Source of the DNA: Chytriomyces cf. hyalinus JEL632
Lineage: Eukaryota > Chytridiomycota > Chytridiomycetes > Chytridiales > Chytriomycetaceae
Reading direction: 5' to 3'
Assembly (NCBI GenBank): GCA_025435555.1
Contig: JAIWWG010000012.1
Location: 496,001-560,000 of the forward strand
DNA: 64,000 nt
The notes under the pieces are model-generated. The model searched no databases. It was not told the DNA's origin and saw only the letters and a program-made list of their open reading frames with translations. The position numbers and the translations under genes were made by a program. Of this stretch, positions 32,101 through 43,900 are shown in pieces. The number at the start of each line of letters is the position of its first letter. Position 1 is the first letter of the stretch.

Positions 32101-35100
32101 GGTTCCATCGTCGGCTGTTGCATTGTGTGGATACAAATTCGTTCCGCGCTGCGACAAATTGTCCCAGGTGGCCAGAGGCTTCCCAACACCAGGGCAGTAA
32201 GCATCAAAGTTTTGCACCTTGTAGAAATAGCTGCTGACATCTCCGCCCAAAAGTCCATTCGTCCATTGATACTTTTGAACACCATAAGCGTTCATATGTC
32301 CATCCAGGATTCCTTGGATTTTGTACACACGTCCGTATGCATACACAAACGGGTTATTGACATTGTTCAAGCTTCCAAGCTCGAAGGCGCTGTAAACGTT
32401 TTGTCGCGGGCAAATGAGGATTCCGAAGCCAATGATGAAAAACAGCATCACACCACACATAAAGGCAATGATGATACAAAGAGCAACCTTTTCACGCCAT
32501 GCCATACGAATGTCAGGTCGCTTCATGCCGCAGCATCCGAGGCAGAAACTTGGGATCCACCATGTGAGGCACCACGTCAGCGCAACCCATCGACAACGTT
32601 GAGGGCTCATCTTCTTTTCACCTTCATCCTCTTGATCCTCCGAATCCAGCAGGGGAGCAGAAGATGCACCAACACCTCCATCACCATTGATACCTCGAGA
32701 CTGGCCAAGCGCACCCAACTCCATGTCTCCTTTTCCCGCAGAATTCGCAAACTGAAATTCACTTTCATAATGTGACTCCATATCGTCCCCGTAGCTGCCA
32801 TCCTCATAGTGGCTGGATCCTTGCACACTCGCACCTTCTTCGTCGTATCTGCGGCGACCTGATGACTTCTTTTGACTCTTGACTTCATCCGCGATTGCCC
32901 TCTCAATGATTCGCAGTTCATCTTCAATGGCTACAAACGCTGCTTCGCTCATGAATAGTCGCGTGGTCCCCACATTCATGTCTTTGTTGGTCTTTTGGGT
33001 GTAAGATACATAATCGCGGCACAGCTGTTTTCCGCCACGGCCCAAGTCGAGGCCCAGAGGCTCAACAATAAGGCGGTATCTCGTTTTGAAGTCGTCAAAT
33101 GTCATGGAGGAAGTGAAATCGCCGTACGCGCGAGATTGCGCATGCTGAGGAATGCACAAATGCTGCAATTGGCTTTTGACAGTGCGAATATCAAAGTCGT
33201 TGTCATCCTTTGTGAAACGGGATTTTTTGGTCAGTCGAACTTTGAAAAAATTTGGACACAAGACAACTCACCAGATCCTCATTCGGCTTGACACAGTACA
33301 CTTGCCAACAAACGGTATCATCCAGAGTCTCAAACAACTCGTTCAGGCACGCATCCAAAGTTGCAGCAATGTGCTTCCCTCCCGTGGGTTTGCCAGACAC
33401 AATATTTCCAGCCTTATTCTTGACAGAAGGTTTTCGTAAGGGGCTCATGTGCAGCTGCGTTCCTCCCTCGTCTGCGCCCTTCTCTACAACTCCCTGTCCC
33501 AAAAACAAGCTGCGCACAAATGGGTTCTCTGAGGGAGCCATGTCGTGTCCGTTTCCTTTGAATAAACTGATGAAATCGAGCACAATTTGCGCATCCGTGT
33601 TGCGTTCTACAAGACCTGCCGCATCATACTCCACCATCCCAGCGTAGTGTCGCACAGAAAATTTAAGCTGCTGCTGCTGTTGCTGCTGCCTTCCTTTTTT
33701 GCCAGTTCCTGGAGCCGACGAATTCATGTTCACGGAGAACAACTCATTGCCCTTAAAAAGCCCTCCCCAAACTTCCAATAGATGGGCATCGCTCTGCTTC
33801 ACACTACTCAGATTGCACTCCGCCTCAAGCGCAGCAATCATACCTTCCTCCCCCTCTCCTCCTTTCTTGTCTCCATAAGAAGAGGATGATGATGACGCGC
33901 CATACTTTGATCCCAGGAACAAACGCAACGAATCCAAGCCTTTGGGATAATCGGGAATTCTTGCAGCCTGAATTCCTTCAGCATAAGCCTCTCTCGAGAA
34001 CTCTTCAAACACGCGTTTCTTGGTGTACGCATGCAACTTTTCGTTTGCGAAGTTGTAGAGCAGTTGCTCAAAGGTATTGTGCTTGTAGTCTTGGAAACCG
34101 CTCAAGTCTACTGTTCCAATAAAAGTTGAGACGGGTACATTTGAGGAAGCGGAAGATTGATCCAGGCGGGCATTCAGATGCTCAACGATCCATTCAAAAA
34201 TGAGAGAGTAGAGTGTCATGCACAACGCGTCACGCTGCTTCAGGGCATCAGCTGCATTCAAATAAATTGTGCACAATTCTTTCCGAATCCGTTTTGTCTT
34301 GTACGTGAGTGCATATTCGAGATTCCGGGCATCGACACCGAGAAGCGAAGCTGCGTGGAAGATGGCTTCGGTGTTCTTCACTTCGCAAGCGTCGTTTGGT
34401 TTGGATGGATCATCGACAAAAGTGATGGCACCGAGGTGGAGGATTGCAGCAAGAGCTTGGAAGATGGCGTACTGCTGACGCTTGCCAATACCAACGGATT
34501 TCATATGGTCTCTAAGGTTATGCATATTAACGCTGTCTTGAGATGAAAGTTTGAGTTTGTTGGTGGATGCGTTTGATGCGTTTGTAATGTACGAAAACGT
34601 GGACACGTCTTGCAGTCTGAAAGCCAGTTTCTCTTCGGGCGTCGCACCAGCCAACAGCCAATAGAACACGTTGAAGTTACGCCCATCTGTATGGTCTGTA
34701 TTGACGACGCGAGATTTCTCAAGCAAGTAGGTCAAGAGTTTTGAACCCAAGAGTTTCCCACGGTCATCAAACTGGAGTTCCGAGTATCGTCCAAACCGGG
34801 AGCTGTTTGGGTTGTCTGAGGTGGACGCATGTCCGAACGCGTCGAGAAGCGTGTCTGTTTTCATGACACCGGAGATAGCTTTTGACTTTTTCTTAGCGGA
34901 TTTCGACAAGGCGCAGATCTGGTTGACAAAGATCTTTCGATTCTCAGACTTCCCTGACCCGGATTCGCCGCTGGAGGGGGAGAGAAGGGAGACAGATGAG
35001 TCTTAACATCTATTAATAGAAGGAATCTATAAATAGATGATTACAGAAAAATTATCGACTGGTCGTGCGCTTCTCTTAGCATATGGTTGAAGACGGAGGC

Positions 35101-35337
35101 GGCAAGCGCCGAGACAGAGGGTGCGAGAGTCCCTTTTGCATGGTCCGTGGATTCAAACCAGGCCGCGATTGCGTTGTCAGGAGTGGCTGGGGTGGAGGAC
35201 GTGTTGAGCACAACAAGGGCTGATGATGAGACCCATGTGCAGGCAATGCCTCTGGAGCTGCGTTGCTGGAGCGTCTCGACGGTATCCCCCTTGTTGATGC
35301 TGATGCGGGCGAGGTTGTCGGTGTCGCTGGAGTTCAT
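29178..35337 (-). CDS. Chitin synthase with N-terminal myosin motor-like domain, class V/VII type (10 exons)
   Basis: Processive family-2 glycosyltransferase that makes wall chitin from UDP-GlcNAc at the plasma membrane. Exons: 35337-35045, 34970-33272, 33207-32006, 31941-31572, 31521-31416, 31351-30752, 30691-30259, 30206-30098, 30033-29896 and 29816-29178 (1862 aa, all frames close). The motor domain (1 to about 660) has the P-loop GESGSGKS across intron 1, switch I NPNSSRFG and a switch II-like DLSGFQ. Two transmembrane helices lie near residues 900-960, followed by a cytochrome-b5-like segment ([12 protein letters not shown]). The catalytic block has [24 protein letters not shown] and the product-binding QRRRW. 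C-terminal helices and a DEK_C-like domain ([20 protein letters not shown]) follow. The motor has a seven-Gln run (QQQQQQQ). The motor probably directs delivery or retention on actin. Splicing is well supported. Confidence 0.93.
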
Positions 35338-36475
35338 TGTAGTTTATGTTCTTGCTGTTGGCGTTGGCGTTGTTGCGTATGCTGATTATCCGGGGTGATT
35401 GATGCTGCAATCTTGGGTGTGGGTGTTGTTGTCTTCCCCTTGTCTGATGCAAGGCCGTGGGAAGTGTCAAATGAATGTAATTTTTGCTGCTTCTCTTTTT
35501 GCCAATTCGAATTCGCGGGTAAATAAATAACAACTAGCTGTGGGATCAAGGGCACCCCTTCAACAACAGGCCAACTGGCGGGTGCGCCAACACACACGGA
35601 TATTCATGGGGATTCCACTTCCTCGCGAATATCATCCAGTTCATAAATAAATAACCTTTGAAAACTATACCATATCGTTTCAAAAAAAGCTCCCAATACA
35701 GTGGGAGCTACGTGTTTTTGGGATCGTTTGAGCGCTGTCTTCGTCGAATGCGTTTTCAAGAATGCCGCCTGAAATGCGTGGTTCAGATCTCCGTCTGTTT
35801 CACCAAAATGACACCATTTACACCTCCGCAGCACTTGCCAAAACCCGCGAATAGCTTTATCAGCAAAATCTGGAACCATCATTCCTATAGCACAGCTTTT
35901 TCAAACCTTTTAGAGTTTCTGTAATCTCAACGCGGCCATGGCAGGGCAGCCACCAACGTAAAACAATTCTGATGCAAGCAATGCGATTGACAGCAGTGCG
36001 TTATAATGACGAAGTACATCGTTAATCTAAGCAATACTGCTAGCCATCTTACTCTTGGGCAACTCCACACTACTTACTTCATATTGCTTGCTCCACATTG
36101 CCTTATCGCACACTGCCTAACCTACACTTCAAGTACCTTGATGCGATCCTCTTTGCACAAGCACAGCAGAAGACGATAGGCAGCACCGTTTATTATTGTA
36201 AAACGGAAGAATAATAAGAAAAGGGAACTGACACGAGCAACTGTTGGTGCGCGTGCTTCGTGTCTCCGCAGGAGGGAATTACAACTGCGCACAGATGCGT
36301 AGCATTTTGAGGCACTGCGCAAGACGACTTGACCTGTGTGCATCCTTTCAAATTATCACTGCTTCAGGTGCATGAGTGTTATTATGTAATGGCGTAAAGA
36401 ACAGGGCGATATTCTGGATGTTTGAGAGTGTTCTTCTTCTTCTTCTTTATGATCTGGAACAATCAAAACAAGGCA
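35338..36475. other. Intergenic region, promoter side of the chitin synthase gene
   Basis: About 1.1 kb without a convincing gene between the start of the minus-strand chitin synthase and the TATA box of the next plus-strand gene. The only long frame (35604-35882, minus, 92 codons) has no recognisable family and no ATG context or splice support. The stretch near 36020-36130 is rich in short CTTACT/CACACT-like words. No tRNA fold or transposon signature was found. Confidence 0.5.
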
Positions 36476-36482
36476 TATAAAA
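36476..36482 (+). promoter_or_regulatory. TATA box (TATAAAA)
   Basis: A canonical TATAAAA lies 75 bp upstream of the ATG of the small secreted protein, with a pyrimidine-rich initiator-like stretch (ctgtctcccctctcatc) after it. This spacing is typical of a strong, regulated TATA promoter. I noticed no comparable TATA box in front of other genes in the window. Confidence 0.65.
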
Positions 36483-36556
36483 GGGGCTGTCTCCCCTCTC
36501 ATCGTATACATCAAACAAGCAACTCATCACAAGCTACCAACCACCCCACAAAAACA

Positions 36557-36874
36557 ATGAAAATCGCCTTAGCTCTCCTCTTCTCTCTCGCTGCTGTAAG
36601 CGCCAGACCATTTGGGGCGTGGTACCGCCTTGAACAGCATCAAGGAAGCAAGGATGTCAACCCGTCAAAGTACCACGTCCCACACAACCAGAACCACTAC
36701 CAAAAACACCACCAAAAACACCACTACCAAAAGCACCACGGAAAGAATGCGTATAAGAAGCCAGTCGTGGACAAGAAGAAGGAAAATGACAAACCCAAGG
36801 AACCGGAGCAAGACAAGCCAGTGGAACCAGTATTGATAGAAGGCGACGCCAAAAAGCCAGAAATTGTTTCATAA
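36557..36874 (+). CDS. Small secreted His/Lys-rich protein
   Basis: 105 aa. A clear signal peptide (MKIALALLFSLAAVSARP) precedes a very hydrophilic mature chain. The middle (residues about 43-70) is built of H/Q/K/Y units (QNHYQKHHQKHHYQKHHGK). The C-terminal part is Lys/Pro/Glu-rich (KKKENDKPKEPEQDKP). There are no cysteines. The His clusters could bind divalent metals and the Lys-rich parts could bind polyanions, but neither is shown. Length, signal peptide and a strong TATA promoter resemble an effector-like or wall-associated secreted peptide. The upstream in-frame codons are excluded because the signal peptide starts at this ATG. Confidence 0.68.
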   Translation: MKIALALLFSLAAVSARPFGAWYRLEQHQGSKDVNPSKYHVPHNQNHYQKHHQKHHYQKHHGKNAYKKPVVDKKKENDKPKEPEQDKPVEPVLIEGDAKKPEIVS

Positions 36875-37055
36875 ACCTCTTAAGCTACCTTTGCGGAGGG
36901 TTCTTGGTTCCAGCATTCATTTCATCTCAAATAAAAAACATTGCATACGACTGGCCAGCCACAGGAGACTGATTTTTGTTCTACTGATTCTTTAATATTC
37001 TTCTGATTATATCCCTTCTTGATTATGGTACTGCTGCTTGTGTGAGGCGAGGGTG

Positions 37056-40000
37056 TTATTCAAATCGCCGAATCGAGGATTTCGTGGCTGATTTCGAGCC
37101 ACTACTGCACTGGCTGCTCCGATCAGTGTCGCAATCACGGCTGTCTTCCATTGTAATACTTGTGATGCTATTTCGAGAACTCGCGTACTTTCGGAGTTCA
37201 TCCTCTGGATACCGCGTTTGGTTCGGTTTTCTGTTCAAGCCTCCCGGTTTTCTGGCAAGTATTGACGACTCGTCCGATGGATTGTGCAGTGATTGATATT
37301 TAACAAGTAGATGCTCATTCGTTGGATGCTGCCGTTTTGACTCGGCTGTTCCGACATCTAAAACCAGAGCTTTGGGCTTCACTGCCTGTGAAGAGTGAAG
37401 CTTTTGACCAATTTTTGAAACGATGAGTTTCTCGTGGTGCTTGTACAAATGCACTTTGTTTGTTTTAGGCTTGGGAACTCCAGGTCTGTCCAGCAGATGC
37501 TCGGCAGCTTTCTTCAACGTCATGGCGTGGGTAGGAGCAGCCCTTTCACCGGCATCTGAGCTTTGAAGCAGCAGCGATGAAGTACGATCAGCCTCATCTA
37601 GGCTCTCGTTGGATTGTACTTGGGGTATGCTCACTCGAAACTGACTCTTGTGGAATGAACTGTTTTGGTGGCTTGCAAGCAGTTTGTGGTTGGCCCACAG
37701 GTGGACCTGGGGTTGCTGAATTGCAAGGTCCTCGGAGGGCACGTCAGCAGCGCATGCTTGAGATAAATCAAAAACAGGTCAAAAAACGCATGTATGCATT
37801 GCTGGAATTACTCACCAAACTTCAGTCGAATCATCCGGTATTCATTGTTTTTCTGCTCAAGAAGAGAGATGCGAAGATTGTTGGCCGAAATCATGTTGCT
37901 GAAAACATTGTCGTATCGCACATCTGTCCATAACAGCATTCGTCAGTTACATCTCAAAAATAATTGTAATAATAACAACAACAATAATACTTGTCTCATC
38001 CATAATACAACCCAGGCTTGCGTCGGGGTACTTCATCATCAATTCGACAATTGCTTCTTGCTCTCGAGCTTTGAATTCAGCCTTTTTCAACGCAATCTGC
38101 AGTACGCTGTGAAGCTCCTTTGTTTGCATATCCTGTCAGAAGCGCGTTTAAACAACATGCGGACAGGAGTACCTCCAACTCTTCATGTCTTCCTTGCAAT
38201 TGCACGAGCTCGTGGTGCAGTTCGCCTGCTCTGTTTTTGCTGCCCAGACCTGCCGTCTTGGCTTCCATCAGTTCTGAATGCTGGTTCCTCAATTGCGACT
38301 CCTGTTTGTCACCATTTAATGTCCAGAAGCATATAGGAGCGATGATCAACAGTTAGCCGTAGAGTAAACGAATGGCCTCCTCAGTATATTAAGTCACCAT
38401 GAGGCTGATATTTTGTTCCGCATCTGCTTTAAACTTGACCAATTCTTCGTATTCGCTCGCCAGTTCCTTGCCTCTGTCAGTCTTTGCAACGAGAAGCGCT
38501 TCTTGAAGATTTAAAACATCCGTTTCAAGCATGAACACTTTCATCGACACCGTTTCAACTTCGCTTTCGAGTCGAGCGCGTTCATCTTCGCTGCATCGAA
38601 CTATCAAAACTTATAAGCCAATGAAAACGAAATGAAAAGTCCTCGCCAACCTTCTTCCTCCATTTTCTGGTTCTTTTCAGTCAACTCTTGCATCGATTTC
38701 CGCGTCGCAACCTTTGCTGCGTCACTCTGACGTTGGATCAGGTGTAATTCATCCAGCGCCAATCTCAAACATTCGCACTGGTCGGAAATGGAGTGGAGCA
38801 TTGTGTCGAAAGTTCGTTCGAAATTCAGTGTCACGCTTCCGATTTTCGAATCGCACGTTTGTTTCAGGTGCTCGATTGCTTCGGAATGGGAGAGTAGTTG
38901 ACTTTGAATCTTGTATGTCCGTGGCAGGCCAGTTTAAGCAAAGGATGCGAGCAGACTTGGAAAACAAACTTGCCTTCTGATTCAAAGATCGAATTTCAAT
39001 TTTTTGAGCGAGGATGGTTCTTTCCATCACTGCCATCGAATCATCGGTTTGCGCCTGTGCCACAGTGTAGCTGGGGATCGGGATGCTCAATCCGCATTGA
39101 ACGGTCGCCGTTGAAACTTTTAATCCCATAGAAAGTCTCCGCGTCATAAACGAAGGACTCAAGCTTGCTGAAGCAGACAGGGAGATCAACGACACATTTT
39201 CGTTACTGCACTGACGCGAGCTTGTATCCCCAGTTATATCGGTTTGTGACGCGATTTCTGCTAGAGATCGAGAGTTTGACTGAGACATTGGACTTGCCGT
39301 GTTGCTATACACAGAGAGCGCAGACCCAATCGATAGGTTCTGATTCAAAGGGCGACTGTCTAATTCTGCTTTTAAGGATGAGGGTTTTCCTGGAGTATTC
39401 GCGGCTCGCGCAAGTTCGGCAGTCGATGTATTTGCCACATGCTTTAACGGAGCAAAGCGCGTATTTGGAGCTGAAGAAACCAGTACTGCCGGTTTTGCTT
39501 TGTCTGAAACCTTCGCTGGTTCCAGTTTCTTCTTTACTTCGAGTTTCGGTTCAAACGCACTCTCATCCAGAGAAACGAATGGCTCAAAAGACTTGTAACT
39601 TTCCGATGACAATTCTATTCCTGGTAAATCAGACGTTTCCGTTTCCTTATCGGCCAAGGATCTTGATTTCTGAATCGAAAACAATGAGCTTGTCGCTGCG
39701 GAGGAAGAAAGAGACATTTCCAGTCACCATGGATCCCGACTTATCCAAAACAGTCAGCTGCTGTATCACAACTTCAAACGGCTGCATCTGCTGCGAGTCC
39801 TGGTTGTGCGCCGTCGCTTGCCTCAAGACATCTTTAAAGAGCACCGACTCTTCTTCCAACAACTCAAACTGTTTTACAAATTCGCAGATATCATTCTCGC
39901 GTTTGTTTAGAATTATGCAAAATTCTGCGAACGTGGCCATCCATCGTTTCACGTTGCTGATGACGTCATCATGTTGGATGGACAGCTTTGCGGGAGACTT

Positions 40001-40814
40001 TTCGGATCCAACAAGCGCGTTGAAATGAATGCTTGCGAGTTGGATTCCTTCAATTGGAGGCAGAGATGTCTGGTTGTTGTTGTTTCTGGTCAGTTTCGCA
40101 TACTATGGAGCGGCTTTAACAGCGTATCAAACAAACTAAACTGATTTAAGGAATGCCAGCATATGGCCAATATGTTCTGCCATGAACTTGTACAATATTC
40201 GGTAGCTTTGCTGAGTGTTTATTTTCAAATGCGAGTCTGAGAACCTGACCGGCGTTAACAGCGTTGTTTGACAGGCTTTCATCGGACAACTCACCGAATT
40301 TAAAAAGCATCATCTCGTGGGAAGCCAGCACCTTTTTAAAGTAGATGGATATGTCTTCAGTGCTTATTTGAGTCACTGCGCGACTTTCGTTCGAATGTCA
40401 AATCTGAGTATTGGGAAGCAGGTTTCATACAAACGTTTCTTACCGCGTTTCAGGCAAGCGAGCAGACAGAATCCCATGGATTTCTTTGGCTTCTTCTTGG
40501 GACCAAACTACTTTAGTCTTTCTTCGAGGTTCTTGAACGTTTGCGGTTGCGCGGCGTTTCGCCACCAATTTGTTCGGTTTGGGTTTAGGCTCCGCTCTTT
40601 GGAGCGTTGCAGAGTATATTTTCTTTGTGGCTTGCAGTGAGCCAGCAATCTTGGATCCATTATATCTCGAACTTCCTTTCGGTTGAGGATTCTGAACGGA
40701 TGATCCAACAGTGGCACTGAAATGACGCGCGTTGCTCCCTTTTTGAGTTGAGAACGAATCAAAAGCTGACACAGTTGGCGGTGGCTTTGATTGAACTTCG
40801 GTCGTTTTGAGCAT
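37056..40814 (-). CDS. Long coiled-coil protein, family unknown (10 exons)
   Basis: Exons 40814-40444, 40362-40194, 40069-39716, 39669-38974, 38909-38651, 38600-38398, 38301-38173, 38132-37991, 37923-37816 and 37756-37056 give 1043 aa with all frames closing. The N-terminal ~120 residues are disordered and basic. Helical segments follow (EDISIYFKKVLASHEMMLFK; VKRWMATFAEFCIILNKREN). Next is a Ser-rich region with QTD-type motifs (ASQTDITG, AQAQTDDS), as in some centrosomal and dynein-light-chain-binding proteins. Then come about 300 residues of coiled coil (LALDELHLIQRQSDAAKVAT, SEVETVSMKVFMLETDVL) and a basic tail. Intron 38973-38910 is GC-AG (AAG|GCAAGT). A cytoskeletal or ciliary scaffold role is inferred from composition and from the head-to-head cyclase-like gene. 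Confidence 0.7.
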
Positions 40815-40965
40815 TTTTTGAACCAGAATTGTCACTGCGACAAGCGCCACAGGATCAAACTCTCTCTCTCATTCGGGCTTTCCGATACTTTATTTCCTTT
40901 TCTGAATTGTGACGCCAAGTATTTTCAAACATGGTTTTCCAAACGTTCCAGAAATTCATCCAAGG
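40815..40965. promoter_or_regulatory. Putative bidirectional promoter (151 bp)
   Basis: Only 151 bp separate the ATGs of the minus-strand coiled-coil gene and the plus-strand GAF-cyclase-like gene. A CT-rich stretch (ctctctctctcattcggg) lies in the middle. The distance implies shared regulatory sequence and possible co-expression. No TATA box is evident. Confidence 0.5.
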
Positions 40966-43900
40966 ATGCTGCTTGAGGTCGATGCCCTCACTGTCAACGG
41001 AAAACCGCAGCAAGTCTCAATGTCCGAAACTGGCCCTCATCTGATCACACAAAACCCTGACAGCAACGACAACGAGCACGCGAATTTGCGCGATACAAGT
41101 CTGGACCAAGAAGTGCGTCAAGTTAAATTCAAGCCGTACAAACAATGCGAAAGAAAGCCCTTCCAAACCGCCATCCAACTACCCGATCGAAACTTCGTGC
41201 CAGCCAAGTCTGCTCCATCGACAACTACAACGTCCAACTGTCTCGGACTTCCGAGCTCGGCCATCGCAACCATCAAAGCGAACATGCTCATGAAGGACTC
41301 GGACAACATGAAGTACCTGAAGCGCTTCACATTGAACCCCCATGCTGCCCTGTCAGCGAAGCTGTGCAAGCAGAATACGGCGCATATGGATGTTCCAGAG
41401 TCCCAACGGCCGCCCAAGTTCCCGTCTCTGAATGTCCTGAATCCTGGTGTCTGTGCAACGCCGTCTGCGCACAAAGTGAAATCAAGAGAAAGCTTGCCGC
41501 CCATGAAATTCACAACCGAGTTTTCTAAAGTCGCGACTGAGACTCTGTTTTCGGACAAACCCGACGGGTGGCCGTTGCACCAGTCCGTCATCAAACACGT
41601 GGCACACGACCATGCCGCAACGCGTAAAGACAGCCCCAAAAAGAGACTGGACGACTACGCTGCCTCCAAAAAGTGCCATACTGACCAAGAGGGAGTCGCA
41701 CTCTCAACGTCATCATCTTCAGAACGACCGTCACAAGCAAACAACGAGGATGGCAGAGAGATTCGAGACCAGCTAACAGTAGCCAAAGAGGAGATTATCA
41801 TGGAGGAAAACTTGCTTTCCCTGACAGATGGCGTGTGCATGCTTCATGATGTGAAGGCTGCACTGGACTCTCTGATTTCGATTGCAAGTAGGAATGGTAG
41901 GGACCCTTACAACCACTGATATCCCTGGATGGACATGTGTAGCTGAATATCAATCAATCAAATTGCAGATGTGATAGCAAAAGACTCCATCTTTGACCAT
42001 GGCGGTGTGCCCATCCTACTGCATCTGATGAAGAAATTCGACAAGGAATTAGAAGTGCAGGCAAAAGCGGCGAAGCTTCTCGAAATAATGGGCCGCGCCA
42101 ACCGTGAGTTTAATGCAGCGAAATCTTTGAATCTTTTTCTTATTAATCGGGCAAAAAACACAGCGTTGACTTTCAAAGCACTATACAAGCAAAACGGTTT
42201 TATCCGCGTGTTCACTGCTCTGCAGCTCATGTACGACAAAGGTACCGTTTTGCAGCGCGGGTCGTATTTGGCCAACTAAACACTCTCTTGACCAACTCAT
42301 TTGTACTCCAGTGTCCTGCGCGAAACCAGAAAACTCTGAAGCACAGGTCAGGCAAACGGAATCCAGCGTAGTTGATCCTGACGGCGCTACAAAACCCGTG
42401 TTCCCCCCAACTGCAAACTCGATCCATCCGTCCGAAGCAATTCGGGACATGATCTCTTCAAATCTAACTACCGATGCAATCGAAAGAGCCGTTGTTCAGT
42501 CTTCCAAAAACAGCCAGGCACTAACTAGAAAATGCTGCCTCATGCTTCAAAATTTGAACGAACTTTCGCACATGACGGACGGAGTTGAGGGAGTCACCAG
42601 AAACTTGGAAAAGTCTCTTTACCTTGCAGCAAAGTCAGCCCAAACGATTCTAAACTGCGAAAAAGCGTTGATTTATTTGGTGGACGAGTTTACTGGCGAT
42701 TTGTTCGCAGCTGACTTTGATCCTGCTCTCAGCGCATTGGAAAAGTCTGTCATTTGCGACAGAAAGTATCCTCTCAAATACGGCAGCCTTGCAGGGCACA
42801 GCTGCGAGTCCAAATGTGTCATCAACATCAAAGAAAATGCTTACAACCGCTCCAATTTCAATCTCGATGTGGACTCGCGCGGGTTGTCGTCCAAAGTAGA
42901 TTCTGTCCTCTGCATTCCGTTATTATCTGAAAATGGGACTGTCTTTGGAGTAATTGAATGCATCAACAAACTGGACGCGGATAAAGTTGTCGCCTTCAAC
43001 GTTGAAGATGAGTATCTGATGAAACGCGTCTCGGCCCAGCTTCAATTTGTTTCAGCCTACGTGAATACTTGCGAAAAGCTGAGGAGTATGGAGGGGCGGT
43101 ATAAATTGGCTGTTGAAGCCGCGGGAATTCTAAAAGGCTCAACCAGCCTGAAGGAGCTTGCTCTTACGATTATAGAAAAAGCAAGAGATTTACTGACTGC
43201 TGATCGCTGTAGCGTCTTTTTGTTTGATGCCGCAAGCAATGAACTGACGAGCACAGTGCAGTTTAACGATGCGAAACATAAAATCCAGATTCCTTCCAAT
43301 GCGGGAATTGCGGGACATACCTTCACACATGGCGGTAAACATCATCTTTTTTATTGGTACATGGAGTAAGACTAATAGTCGATCCAGAGGTCATCAACAT
43401 TTCGCACGTGCACAGCGACCCCAGGTAAGCTGAGCTAATCGCCCATGTTTTGGCAGCATTGACTCAAACAAATAAAACAAAAACGCGTTAGGTTTCACAA
43501 CGCAATCGATAAAGACACGGGCTACAACACACGCAGCATTTTGTCGGTCCCGTTGCGAACGCCTGACGGCAGGTCTTTTGGAGTTATTCAAATGCTCAAC
43601 AAAAACATTGGGCCCTTCACTTCTGACGACGTTACAATGCTTGAGTACTTTGCATCTCAAGGTATCTATTCCATAGGTGATAGCTGATGCATTCATTCGC
43701 TAATGCTGATCCATTTCAGCAACTGCTGCTTTGGACAAAGAGGAGCTGATCAGCATCAAGAATAACCTGACACAAATGCTCAATAACACGCGTGTACATC
43801 TGCATCAGATTCTTGAAACTGTCACCAACGTTGTCATTACAATTGATAAAGACGGCAATGTGCGGAATGTGAACCACCCGAGTTTGATAGCCTCGTCTTC

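Noticed and set aside
33240-33271. 32-nt intron in the chitin synthase (ending TTTCAAAG)
   Set aside because: It breaks the frame; the 64-nt version ending CACAAAG keeps the conserved VKSQLQHL region in frame.
41118-41639. Reverse-strand ORF of 173 codons in the first exon of the cyclase homologue
   Set aside because: Shadow frame; the plus-strand exon continues in frame into GAF domains.
42970-43330. Second GAF-like block in the third exon counted as a separate gene
   Set aside because: It is the second half of the tandem GAF pair, joined in frame by 53-nt and 67-nt introns to the remaining domain.
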